A stretch of 36,810 nucleotides of DNA from a virus. Shown here piece after piece: positions 6,874-12,260 of this stretch. Below the pieces are notes generated by a model that did not search any database, was not told where the DNA came from, and saw nothing but the letters and a program-made list of their open reading frames with translations. The stretch's first letter is position 1. The number at the start of each line of letters is the position of its first letter. The position numbers were made by a program, and so were the translations under genes. Location of the stretch: positions 1-36,810 of the IMG/VR virus record IMGVR_UViG_3300030451_005897; one strand, written 5' to 3'.

Positions 6874-6950
6874 TGGCACGCCCGGCAGGATTCGAACCTG
6901 CGACCCACGGATTAGAAGTCCGTTGCTCTATCCAACTGAGCTACGAGCGC
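6874..6950 (-). tRNA. tRNA-Arg (anticodon UCU)
   Basis: A full cloverleaf with encoded CCA: acceptor GCGCTCG pairing with CGGGCGT (two G-U pairs), a normal D-arm, anticodon stem ACGGA/TCCGT with loop CTTCTAA, and T-arm GCAGG-TTCGAAT-CCTGC. It reads AGA, a codon heavily used here. Its first base (6950) is the last base of the TAG stop of the upstream gene, so it must be cut from a longer mRNA. Confidence 0.95.
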
Positions 6951-7165
6951 TATAAAATAAGTTTATCTGGATCACCTTGCTTCCAATTATGAAGTTTTCT
7001 ATTTATAATATGACACTCTTCTTCAGCTATCATAGCTTTATTTCTTAACCCTTCGTATCTTTTACTATTCGGGTGGCATTTATTTAAATTATTGAGGTAT
7101 CTTAAAAAGTTCGATCGTGCTTTTTTGTACTCAGATTCTAATTGTATTTTTGATTTTCTACCCAT
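6950..7165 (-). CDS. basic hypothetical protein, 71 aa
   Basis: The protein starts MGRKSKIQLESEYKKARSNF and is Lys/Arg/Asn-rich and largely helical, suggesting nucleic-acid or ribosome association; no family is recognised. An AAGGA Shine-Dalgarno lies about 10 nt before the ATG. The stop codon TAG abuts tRNA-Arg, sharing its last base. It is near the end of the long unit from promoter P7. Confidence 0.7.
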   Translation of the reverse strand: MGRKSKIQLESEYKKARSNFLRYLNNLNKCHPNSKRYEGLRNKAMIAEEECHIINRKLHNWKQGDPDKLIL

Positions 7166-7186
7166 TTTATAAGATTCCTTAAGTTT

Positions 7187-7276
7187 TTATGATTTTTCGT
7201 AGAATCCCCCTTGTGAGATTAACGGAGAATCAATTTGTTTGGTGTTAGGTAACTGATTATATACCTGGAAATTCAT
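7187..7276 (-). CDS. possible microprotein, 29 aa
   Basis: A tiny frame whose ATG overlaps the upstream TGA stop (ATGA), as elsewhere in this unit. The product (MNFQVYNQLP start, GGFYEKS end) has no recognisable motif and no Shine-Dalgarno. It fills an otherwise empty 107-nt gap in a region where genes nearly always touch. It may be real or just leader sequence. Confidence 0.4.
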   Translation of the reverse strand: MNFQVYNQLPNTKQIDSPLISQGGFYEKS

Positions 7277-7479
7277 TGTTTTTTACGGTTTTTACGTTTT
7301 TTCTTTATATCATGTAACCATTTAAAAGTAGGTTCTCCATAGTCTTGCTTTACTTCAAACCCGTGATAAGCTTTATTTGGTTCGTTAGAAAAGTTTTTTT
7401 CATTCCAAGCTCCAGAAGAAACATTGATTGTTTTATTATGATGCTTGACATTATCGTCATTAATGTTTGTCATAACCAT
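7273..7479 (-). CDS. hypothetical protein, 68 aa
   Basis: Hydrophilic, Asn/His/Lys-rich, with a strongly basic tail (KKKRKNRKKQ) that suggests nucleic-acid binding. The first ATG lies 20 nt inside the upstream gene; a second ATG two codons on (7473) is an alternative start. No family is recognised. Confidence 0.6.
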   Translation of the reverse strand: MVMTNINDDNVKHHNKTINVSSGAWNEKNFSNEPNKAYHGFEVKQDYGEPTFKWLHDIKKKRKNRKKQ

Positions 7480-7681
7480 ACATAGCCCATTTAAATTTTT
7501 TACTCTTTATAAAAACTGTAGGATTAAAAATGTAATTGAATATTCTAACTTGATCATTTAAATTGTCGTATGAATTTATTTCATTTAAAACTTCAACTAT
7601 ATCTTTACCGAGCCATTCAGCATAATGAATAGTTGCTTCAGCAATATCTTCCCATTCTTGATTAAGATTATCTAAAATCAT
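7460..7681 (-). CDS. hypothetical protein, 73 aa
   Basis: An acidic, helical first half (LNQEWEDIAEATIHYAEWLG) and an aromatic second half. No family is recognised. The start overlaps the previous stop as ATGA, consistent with coupled translation in the P7 unit. Confidence 0.7.
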   Translation of the reverse strand: MILDNLNQEWEDIAEATIHYAEWLGKDIVEVLNEINSYDNLNDQVRIFNYIFNPTVFIKSKKFKWAMYGYDKH

Positions 7682-7965
7682 TTAACTAATGTAACCCACG
7701 GAGAAAATATATCATTAAACTTATCGACAATTTTCTTTTTTGATACGTTAGGTATAGCTGAATCTTTTATTTCGTTTTGACATTCATTTACGTCCCAATC
7801 AAGTTGTCTGCATGTTGTTTTTGCTAAACTTAGACAAAAAGTATATGCTTCTTTTCCGGAACGTACGTTATGTTCTTTTAATGAAATAGTCTGTCTACAC
7901 TCTTCTGGTACTTCAGGGTTAACATAATAAATGCCCCCTGGTTCATATTCTTTTCCTTTACTCAT
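7678..7965 (-). CDS. Cys-containing hypothetical protein, 95 aa
   Basis: Unrecognised soluble protein with four cysteines (residues about 18, 44, 52 and 62) spaced irregularly, not a clear zinc motif. The start overlaps the upstream stop (ATGAGTAA) and the end overlaps the next start (ATGA). It is the third gene of the P7 unit. Confidence 0.7.
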   Translation of the reverse strand: MSKGKEYEPGGIYYVNPEVPEECRQTISLKEHNVRSGKEAYTFCLSLAKTTCRQLDWDVNECQNEIKDSAIPNVSKKKIVDKFNDIFSPWVTLVK

Positions 7966-8245
7966 AAATCGGACTCTTTCTATCTTTTCTATATCCTATA
8001 CGCATATTATATAACTCTTTTGCTCTAGAATAACCTTTATCCATCGCCTCTTGAGGAGTTTTAAACCCATAAAAATATTCAGCAGCTGACGTTTGTAACA
8101 TATACTCGTTAGGGTTCCGTCCTTGCTTTATATCGTAATCAAGATCAGTTCTTCTTATAGTCATATAAAAGGTGTAATAATCCTTGCAAGTCCAAGTCTC
8201 ATTAACACCTTCTACAAATCTATTTCTATCCGATTTCACTTTCAT
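7958..8245 (-). CDS. hypothetical protein, 95 aa
   Basis: No named family is recognised. The protein is aromatic-rich (CKDYYTFYMTIRR) and ends in a basic helix (RAKELYNMRIGYRKDRK); a FKTPQEAMDKGYSRAKEL segment looks like a helical repeat. It overlaps the upstream gene by 20 nt. Confidence 0.7.
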   Translation of the reverse strand: MKVKSDRNRFVEGVNETWTCKDYYTFYMTIRRTDLDYDIKQGRNPNEYMLQTSAAEYFYGFKTPQEAMDKGYSRAKELYNMRIGYRKDRKSPIYE

Positions 8246-8420
8246 CTGGAAACTTACCTAATCGTTTATAGTTAGTCCATAAACCTCTAAGCTTAGGATC
8301 AGTATTTTTCCATTTCAAATAATGATTCCAAAGCATAGTAGTTCTTTCAGTAGGGGTTAAAACCTCTCTTCTTTTACGACGAGGTTTAAATTTAAACTTA
8401 ACATTATTATTTTCAGCCAT
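8226..8420 (-). CDS. basic hypothetical protein, 64 aa
   Basis: A small basic protein with a PRRKRREVL patch near residue 15 and a helical TERTTMLWNHYLKWK segment. Two in-frame ATGs exist. AAGGAG directly abuts the first (8426) but is 6 nt before the second (8420), so 8420 is chosen. It is the first gene after promoter P7, which here gives a leader of about 14-20 nt with a Shine-Dalgarno rather than a leaderless start. Confidence 0.7.
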   Translation of the reverse strand: MAENNNVKFKFKPRRKRREVLTPTERTTMLWNHYLKWKNTDPKLRGLWTNYKRLGKFPDESEIG

Positions 8421-8440
8421 TTGCATCTCCTTAAATAATA

Positions 8441-8457
8441 ATTATAATATAGTTCCT
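8441..8457 (-). promoter_or_regulatory. AGGAAC-type promoter P7 (with Shine-Dalgarno leader)
   Basis: AGGAAC (8457-8452), 5 nt (TATAT), TATAAT (8446-8441), then about 20 nt containing AAGGAG before the ATG at 8420. The box overlaps the TAG stop (8458-8456) of the gene upstream. Confidence 0.78.
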
Positions 8458-8650
8458 AATATAAATTTGTATCTTTACTATATTTTTCAAACATCCACAT
8501 CATTTCTATTTCAAAATCTTTATCAGATTTAATAACTGTATCAGACTTTTTTAATGGAGATGTAGATAATTCATTTTCAAACATTAACACAGTTTCATTT
8601 TCATATACGAAATAAAACCCATTGTATAATCTAGTTTTTTTATCACTCAT
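8456..8650 (-). CDS. hypothetical protein, 64 aa
   Basis: Starts MSDKKTRLYNGFYFVYENET; an amphipathic beta start is followed by an acidic Met-rich helix (FEIEMMWMFEKY). No family is recognised. Its ATG is 4 nt after the stop of the membrane gene upstream, and its stop overlaps promoter P7. Confidence 0.7.
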   Translation of the reverse strand: MSDKKTRLYNGFYFVYENETVLMFENELSTSPLKKSDTVIKSDKDFEIEMMWMFEKYSKDTNLY

Positions 8651-8654
8651 TTTT

Positions 8655-8837
8655 TTACCTATAAGGATGGGTATCCTTTTTATTATTTATTTTTGTATCA
8701 ATATTACTCTTCCAGAATACATTGATAAGAACGTTAGTTAGAACTCCAAAATATATACCTAAACTTAGATTAAAAAATGGAGTTAAGATTGTAATTACTA
8801 GAAGTAATTTAATTATATTTTCTTTTGTAGCTATCAT
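8655..8837 (-). CDS. two-helix membrane protein, 60 aa
   Basis: Two hydrophobic segments, about residues 9-24 (IIKLLLVITILTPFF) and 26-42 (LGIYFGVLTNVLINVFW), with a charged C-terminal tail rich in Lys, Asp and Asn. It should sit in the cytoplasmic membrane as a hairpin with both ends inside. No Shine-Dalgarno is evident. Function unknown; a holin-like role is conceivable but unsupported. Confidence 0.7.
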   Translation of the reverse strand: MIATKENIIKLLLVITILTPFFNLSLGIYFGVLTNVLINVFWKSNIDTKINNKKDTHPYR

Positions 8838-8847
8838 TAAATTACGT

Positions 8848-9033
8848 TTAACCGTTTAATAATTCAATAACTGAATCTTGATTAACTTCAACAATAGAGC
8901 TTGCACTCTTCTTTTCAGCTACTACGTAAATAATTTTACCGTCAAACTGTTTAATTTGTTTAACAGTACCGCTAGAGACATCATTAATAGTTTTGAAATT
9001 TATATAATCTCCTTCGTTATATTTAGCGCTCAT
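8848..9033 (-). CDS. hypothetical protein, 61 aa, KOW/SH3-like barrel
   Basis: The pattern YNEGDYINFKTINDVSSGTVKQI followed by KIIYVVAEKK and SIVEVNQDSVIEL looks like a small SH3-like or KOW-type beta barrel: a 'GD-x-V' start, a 'G-x-V' turn and alternating strands. That assignment is by pattern only. No recognised promoter; it is probably read through from the gene upstream. Confidence 0.65.
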   Translation of the reverse strand: MSAKYNEGDYINFKTINDVSSGTVKQIKQFDGKIIYVVAEKKSASSIVEVNQDSVIELLNG

Positions 9034-9091
9034 ATATAATATTTTAATCTATAATATTAGTATTTCAACTATTTTAAATTAAAAAAAATTA

Positions 9092-9310
9092 CTAAACATC
9101 AAGCTGTTCTTGAGCTGTAAGTAAGTTCTGGTAAGCGCATTCAAAGGAGATTAACTTCTCTCCTAGTTCTTTTTCATGATTAGTATAAGGTTCATGTGGA
9201 TGCATTTCTCTTAAAATATAATAGTTTTCAAATTCCGGATCATCTAAAACCTTATCCATATCAACCGAGGTTTTAAATTTATTATTTTCTTTATCTATTT
9301 CTATATGCAT
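9092..9310 (-). CDS. hypothetical protein, 72 aa
   Basis: An acidic protein (MHIEIDKENNKFKTSVDMD) with a long probable C-terminal helix (EKELGEKLISFECAYQNLLTA). No family is recognised. It starts a few bases after the U-tract of a terminator, so its expression may depend on terminator read-through; the TATAAT directly upstream overlaps the ATG itself and is badly placed as its promoter. Confidence 0.65.
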   Translation of the reverse strand: MHIEIDKENNKFKTSVDMDKVLDDPEFENYYILREMHPHEPYTNHEKELGEKLISFECAYQNLLTAQEQLDV

Positions 9311-9314
9311 TATA

Positions 9315-9343
9315 TAAAAAAAGCCGAGGTTTTACCCTCGGCT
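9315..9343 (-). terminator. Rho-independent terminator
   Basis: Minus strand: 8-bp GC-rich stem (AGCCGAGG/CCTCGGCT), 6-nt loop, then a run of six or seven U. It ends the transcript of the DUF932-type gene (stop at 9357). Confidence 0.9.
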
Positions 9344-9356
9344 ATCCTTTCTATCT

Positions 9357-10358
9357 TTAGGCTAATTCAGCTAGTTTCAACAATTTCTTACCACGTTCTA
9401 TTGTTCGTTCGGCTAATTGCTCGTTATTAATCAAAGTCCAAAACGATGACTTATTCATACGACCTAAGCCATGCTCTGAAGAATAGTATTGATTACCTTT
9501 ATTCTTACCTTTACCACGAGTACTATTATGCGTATAGTAATCAGTTACTGCAGAGAATGCATCTGCATAACTCTCACCCCGGTTACCTGCACCCTTAACA
9601 AAGAGTTCATTTAACGTTTCAACAGTATTTAAGCAACGAGTACTTAAACCTTCTTTAGGGTTATTACGCATTAAGAATCCAGTAAACAACTCAGTAGCTT
9701 CTTTCTTCTTAATTCTTTTCTTAACTAGAGTTTCGAACTTCTTCTTGAAGTCTTCTTGCGTACCTAAGAATGCATCTACGACATTACCTAAGTCAGCTAA
9801 CTTCATCTCAACATCACCTTTATGAACTACTGATCCAATCTGATCACTATTTAAGTTGCAAGTAAAAGTATTTTCACAAACAGTACAAACATTGGTATTA
9901 TTTACCCAAAGTTTAGAAGTCTGATCATGAGCATTACCGAAGTTTAGATAGTCACGAAACTCTCTATCTCCAATCTTATATTCACTCTTTCCCGCAAGAC
10001 TAACTGAAGCAAATACTTTACCTCGATTTGCTACCGAACCGATACTTTCAAGCTTAGCTTTAGGTAAACGTTTCATTGCATCACTAACAAGATCTAAAAA
10101 CTGCTCATTAGTAATATGTTTGTAAGTAGGGCTCATAGGACGTCCAACGATTTCATCATCGTCAGTCGCAACTAAGATACCATAACCAGTATCAATCTCT
10201 TCACCTTCCTTATTAATATACGTCAAAGGTTGCCTCTCTACATCCCAAGTAGATAAGAAATTATCTTTAACGTCAATGACGGGCATTATTTCCGTCAAGT
10301 CATGCCAGGCTTGCTTTAAGCCTTGCTGTGTATCTCTCTCTGTTATATTATGTGCCAT
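9357..10358 (-). CDS. DUF932 (phage/plasmid-like TIGR03299) protein, 333 aa
   Basis: The length and layout fit the DUF932 family: a WHDLTEIMPV-type start, a middle GKVFASVSLAG segment, then LNFGNAHDQTS and a CTVCENTFTCN region, followed by a Lys-rich helical C-terminal half. Such proteins occur widely in phages and plasmids; their biochemical role is not established, though they often lie near recombination or replication genes. Here the upstream gene is a RadA-like ATPase. It has its own promoter (P8), a Shine-Dalgarno leader (AAAAGGA) and its own terminator, so it is a single-gene transcription unit. Confidence 0.8.
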   Translation of the reverse strand: MAHNITERDTQQGLKQAWHDLTEIMPVIDVKDNFLSTWDVERQPLTYINKEGEEIDTGYGILVATDDDEIVGRPMSPTYKHITNEQFLDLVSDAMKRLPKAKLESIGSVANRGKVFASVSLAGKSEYKIGDREFRDYLNFGNAHDQTSKLWVNNTNVCTVCENTFTCNLNSDQIGSVVHKGDVEMKLADLGNVVDAFLGTQEDFKKKFETLVKKRIKKKEATELFTGFLMRNNPKEGLSTRCLNTVETLNELFVKGAGNRGESYADAFSAVTDYYTHNSTRGKGKNKGNQYYSSEHGLGRMNKSSFWTLINNEQLAERTIERGKKLLKLAELA

Positions 10359-10373
10359 AAGTGCTTTTTCCTT
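10359..10373 (-). repeat. 15-bp direct repeat, copy A (leader of the DUF932 gene)
   Basis: AAGGAAAAAGCACTT on the minus strand, carrying the Shine-Dalgarno just before the ATG at 10358. An identical copy lies at 10415-10429, upstream of promoter P8. Confidence 0.85.
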
Positions 10374-10389
10374 TTAATTTATATTATTA

Positions 10390-10406
10390 ATTATATATAC
10401 GTTCCT
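10390..10406 (-). promoter_or_regulatory. AGGAAC-type promoter P8 (with leader)
   Basis: AGGAAC (10406-10401), 5 nt (GTATA), TATAAT (10395-10390), then about 31 nt to the ATG at 10358, including a Shine-Dalgarno. It is flanked by the two copies of the 15-bp repeat. Confidence 0.78.
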
Positions 10407-10414
10407 TATTTCTC

Positions 10415-10429
10415 AAGTGCTTTTTCCTT
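10415..10429 (-). repeat. 15-bp direct repeat, copy B
   Basis: Identical to the DUF932-gene leader at 10359-10373 but located upstream of promoter P8, with no start codon after it. Confidence 0.85.
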
Positions 10430-10482
10430 AAAAGTTTAAAAAAGTTTAAGCAGTTTATAGTCTTGCTTAGGACCGTACCTAA

Positions 10483-11391
10483 TTATGAATGCTTATAAAT
10501 TGCGTTCTGACCTTTGCCAAACTTAATTAACTTACCGTTAAGAACTAAATCTCTCAATCGGTTATAAGCTCTTTGATAATCAACATCTAAAGCTTCCATA
10601 ACTACTTGAGCAGTTAGATGAGGCGGCTCTTTTATTGCCATGATCTTATTTTCCTCATCCTTCTTACGATTCTTCTTAGAAGGAGCTTTACTTTCACTCT
10701 CTTCAATCTTAACCGGGTTACCAAAGTCATAACCTTTAGCTCCTAAGAACAACGTTACATCATTCAGAGCACCGAAACGATTCTTGCTGAAACCAATCTT
10801 ACGAGCATCATCAGCAATATCACCTTCAATCGAAATTTCCATATTCACATCAACAGTATGCGGAACGATCGTACTACCTTTCAACTTACCATCTTTAGTC
10901 AAATGCATTACGAAAAAGATCGTGCACTCATTATCTTTCGCAGCACGAGTCAATTTACTAACTGCATACTTTTCAAGAGCTCTGCTATTGAGCTTCTTAT
11001 GAGACGTTAGAGCTTGAAATGAATCAAATACCATCACATCGAAATCTTTCATTCGATCGCACAAAGTATCAATATCAGTCTCGTTAGCTATCTTAACGTT
11101 CTTAACACCAATACGATTACAAGTAAACGCTAACTGATAAGTATTTTCCTCACCACTTGCATAAGCTACTTCGTAACCATTTACCGACATACCTTCTAAC
11201 ATTTGCAATAAGAACGTAGTCTTACCACATCCAGCAGGAGCAGTTAAAGTAATACTGCTTCCTGGTAGTATACCATCACCGAATAATTCATCGACGACTT
11301 CGATACCAGACTTATAACGTCTATAAAACAGATCAGGTACTTTAATTTCCTTTACTGCTTTGAATTGAGTTGCTTCATAATTTAGGTTCAT
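10483..11391 (-). CDS. RadA-like recombination ATPase with winged-helix tail, 302 aa
   Basis: RecA-superfamily ATPase. Residues 28-45 match the RadA/Sms opening; Walker A is APAGCGKT (51-58), Walker B VMVFDS (119-124), and the RadA-specific KNRFG motif is at 203-207. HLTKDGKLKG resembles the RadA segment before it. RadA loads as a ring helicase extending recombination intermediates. This version lacks the N-terminal C4 zinc finger and the C-terminal Lon-like domain; after a basic linker (KKNRKKDEENK) it ends in a winged-helix-like domain (about 245-302). A DnaB-like helicase role is an alternative. Promoter P9 and AAGGAG precede the ATG. Confidence 0.8.
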   Translation of the reverse strand: MNLNYEATQFKAVKEIKVPDLFYRRYKSGIEVVDELFGDGILPGSSITLTAPAGCGKTTFLLQMLEGMSVNGYEVAYASGEENTYQLAFTCNRIGVKNVKIANETDIDTLCDRMKDFDVMVFDSFQALTSHKKLNSRALEKYAVSKLTRAAKDNECTIFFVMHLTKDGKLKGSTIVPHTVDVNMEISIEGDIADDARKIGFSKNRFGALNDVTLFLGAKGYDFGNPVKIEESESKAPSKKNRKKDEENKIMAIKEPPHLTAQVVMEALDVDYQRAYNRLRDLVLNGKLIKFGKGQNAIYKHS

Positions 11392-11413
11392 ATTTTTATC
11401 TCCTTATACTACA

Positions 11414-11430
11414 ATTATATCACTGTTCCT
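11414..11430 (-). promoter_or_regulatory. AGGAAC-type promoter P9 (with leader)
   Basis: The box reads AGGAAC (11430-11425), followed by 5 nt (AGTGA), TATAAT (11419-11414), then a 22-nt leader carrying AAGGAG before the ATG at 11391. Confidence 0.8.
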
Positions 11431-11441
11431 ATTTGTGCGTT

Positions 11442-11645
11442 CTACCATCTACGGAACTTCGATTGCATTCCAAGCGTCATTGTTTCATCAATACGCTTTT
11501 GTGCGCTTCTAGAAACTGATACGTTAGATTTTTCAGACCACCGGAATGCTTCAGCTTCCTTAAGTACTGTTTCGTGTTTAGTACGGGTCCTCGTTAAAAC
11601 AAAACCGAACATCGAATTAAAAGTTAAGTTATATTCTTTTTCCAT
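11442..11645 (-). CDS. basic hypothetical protein, 67 aa, leaderless
   Basis: Starts MEKEYNLTFNSMFGF and is rich in Arg, Ser and Thr, with a basic end (QSKFRRW). No family is recognised. Promoter P10 places the -10 box 5 nt before the ATG, so the mRNA should be leaderless. A single-gene unit ahead of the RadA-like gene. Confidence 0.72.
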   Translation of the reverse strand: MEKEYNLTFNSMFGFVLTRTRTKHETVLKEAEAFRWSEKSNVSVSRSAQKRIDETMTLGMQSKFRRW

Positions 11646-11650
11646 ACTGT

Positions 11651-11667
11651 ATTATATCACAGTTCCT
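11651..11667 (-). promoter_or_regulatory. AGGAAC-type promoter P10
   Basis: AGGAAC (11667-11662), 5 nt (TGTGA), TATAAT (11656-11651), 5 nt to the ATG at 11645. The TGA stop of the upstream gene lies inside the 5-nt spacer. Confidence 0.8.
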
Positions 11668-11821
11668 TTTCATACCAAAGCTTGTAGCACAGCTCATTCA
11701 TCTTTTCCGGAAAATGAATAAAGGTCCAAAATGCAAAACTTAAAGATAAATATATCGTTACAGGTATCCATAATATTATTATCAAAAACCCTGATATTAG
11801 TTCGTATAATAGTTTATTCAT
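11657..11821 (-). CDS. membrane protein, 54 aa
   Basis: A small protein with one long hydrophobic stretch, residues about 10-36 (FLIIILWIPVTIYLSL...), enough for one or two membrane passes, followed by a short charged tail (PEKMNELCYKLWYEKEL). The start lies 8 nt after the -10 of promoter P11, so the leader is very short and lacks a Shine-Dalgarno. The stop codon lies within promoter P10. Function unknown. Confidence 0.7.
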   Translation of the reverse strand: MNKLLYELISGFLIIILWIPVTIYLSLSFAFWTFIHFPEKMNELCYKLWYEKEL

Positions 11822-11829
11822 ATTTTTTT

Positions 11830-11846
11830 ATTATATGTTCGTTCCT
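11830..11846 (-). promoter_or_regulatory. AGGAAC-type promoter P11
   Basis: AGGAAC (11846-11841), 5 nt (GAACA), TATAAT (11835-11830), 8 nt to the ATG at 11821. It begins a few bases after the CCA end of tRNA-Leu. Confidence 0.78.
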
Positions 11847-11848
11847 TA

Positions 11849-11935
11849 TGGTACTCATAGCCGGACTCGAACCAGCAAGACTTTACAGTCGACAGATTTT
11901 AAGTCTGTTGTGTTTACCAATTTCACCATATGAGC
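11849..11935 (-). tRNA. tRNA-Leu (anticodon UAA)
   Basis: An 87-nt class II tRNA with encoded CCA. Acceptor GCTCATA pairs with TATGAGT, anticodon stem ACAGA/TCTGT carries loop CTTAAAA, a long variable arm (GACT...AGTC) is present and the T-arm is GCTGG-TTCGAGT-CCGGC. It reads UUA, the dominant leucine codon here. Confidence 0.95.
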
Positions 11936-11982
11936 ATATAAATTAAATAAGAATATCATTATTTTAAAAATAACCTAACGAT

Positions 11983-11999
11983 AGTATATCTATGTTCCT
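11983..11999 (-). promoter_or_regulatory. AGGAAC-type promoter P12 (tRNA-Leu)
   Basis: AGGAAC (11999-11994), 5 nt (ATAGA), TATACT (11988-11983), about 48 nt before tRNA-Leu. Its box overlaps the plus-strand late promoter at 11999-12004 by one base. Confidence 0.72.
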
Positions 12000-12004
12000 A
12001 AATA
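11999..12004 (+). promoter_or_regulatory. late promoter variant
   Basis: CTAAATA with 5 nt to the ATG at 12010, the usual spacing for late genes in this window. Confidence 0.6.
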
Positions 12005-12009
12005 TATAT

Positions 12010-12252
12010 ATGAAGGATCTTCTTACTTCTATCAAGTGTAGATTAGAAGAATTTACTAATAATGTATTCGTAGATTATGAGAGAGAATCAATTCTCTTAG
12101 AGATTCATGAAGATTATTTCGACGAGGTTATAAGAGAAGTTAAAAAACATTCCGATTGTAATATAATGTTTGTTAAAAGATTAAAAAAAGATACTGTAAC
12201 TATACTAATCAGTCAAATAGTCATCATTGATGTAGATCATCTTAATGAATAA
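12010..12252 (+). CDS. hypothetical protein, 80 aa
   Basis: A small alpha/beta protein with no recognised family: helix (MKDLLTSIKCRLEEF), strand, helix (EVIREVKKHSD), then two hydrophobic strands (IMFVKRL, TVTILISQIVIID). A longer frame from 11992 exists, but 12010 sits exactly 5 nt after the TAAATA element, so it is preferred. The end overlaps the late promoter of the next gene. Confidence 0.65.
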   Translation: MKDLLTSIKCRLEEFTNNVFVDYERESILLEIHEDYFDEVIREVKKHSDCNIMFVKRLKKDTVTILISQIVIIDVDHLNE

Positions 12253-12255
12253 ATA
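12250..12255 (+). promoter_or_regulatory. late promoter
   Basis: AATAAATA (12248-12255), 5 nt to the ATG at 12261. The TAA stop of the upstream gene is part of the element. Confidence 0.8.
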
Positions 12256-12260
12256 TTATT

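Noticed and set aside
6585-6908. Long frame beginning MGRRFESCRACHF for the zinc-ribbon gene
   Set aside because: Its first 25 codons are the tRNA-Arg 3' half and promoter P6; the ATG at 6833 fits the promoter spacing.
6696-6992. Plus-strand frame of 98 codons
   Set aside because: It is antisense to the zinc-ribbon gene and to tRNA-Arg; the residues ARPAGFEPATHGLEVR are the usual false translation of a tRNA.
9034-9091. A promoter for the 61-aa gene at 9033
   Set aside because: Only a poor TAAAAT at 7 nt and no AGGAAC; in such AT-rich DNA this is not informative.
10430-10482. Hairpin TTAGG/CCTAA after the RadA-like gene as a terminator
   Set aside because: The stem is only 5 bp and no U-run follows directly.
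693-11846. AGGAAC boxes as Shine-Dalgarno sites
   Set aside because: They lie 21-23 nt or more before the ATG, too far, and always with a TATAAT box between.
11731-11946. Plus-strand frame of 71 codons
   Set aside because: It covers tRNA-Leu in reverse and the 54-aa membrane gene; no promoter or ribosome site.
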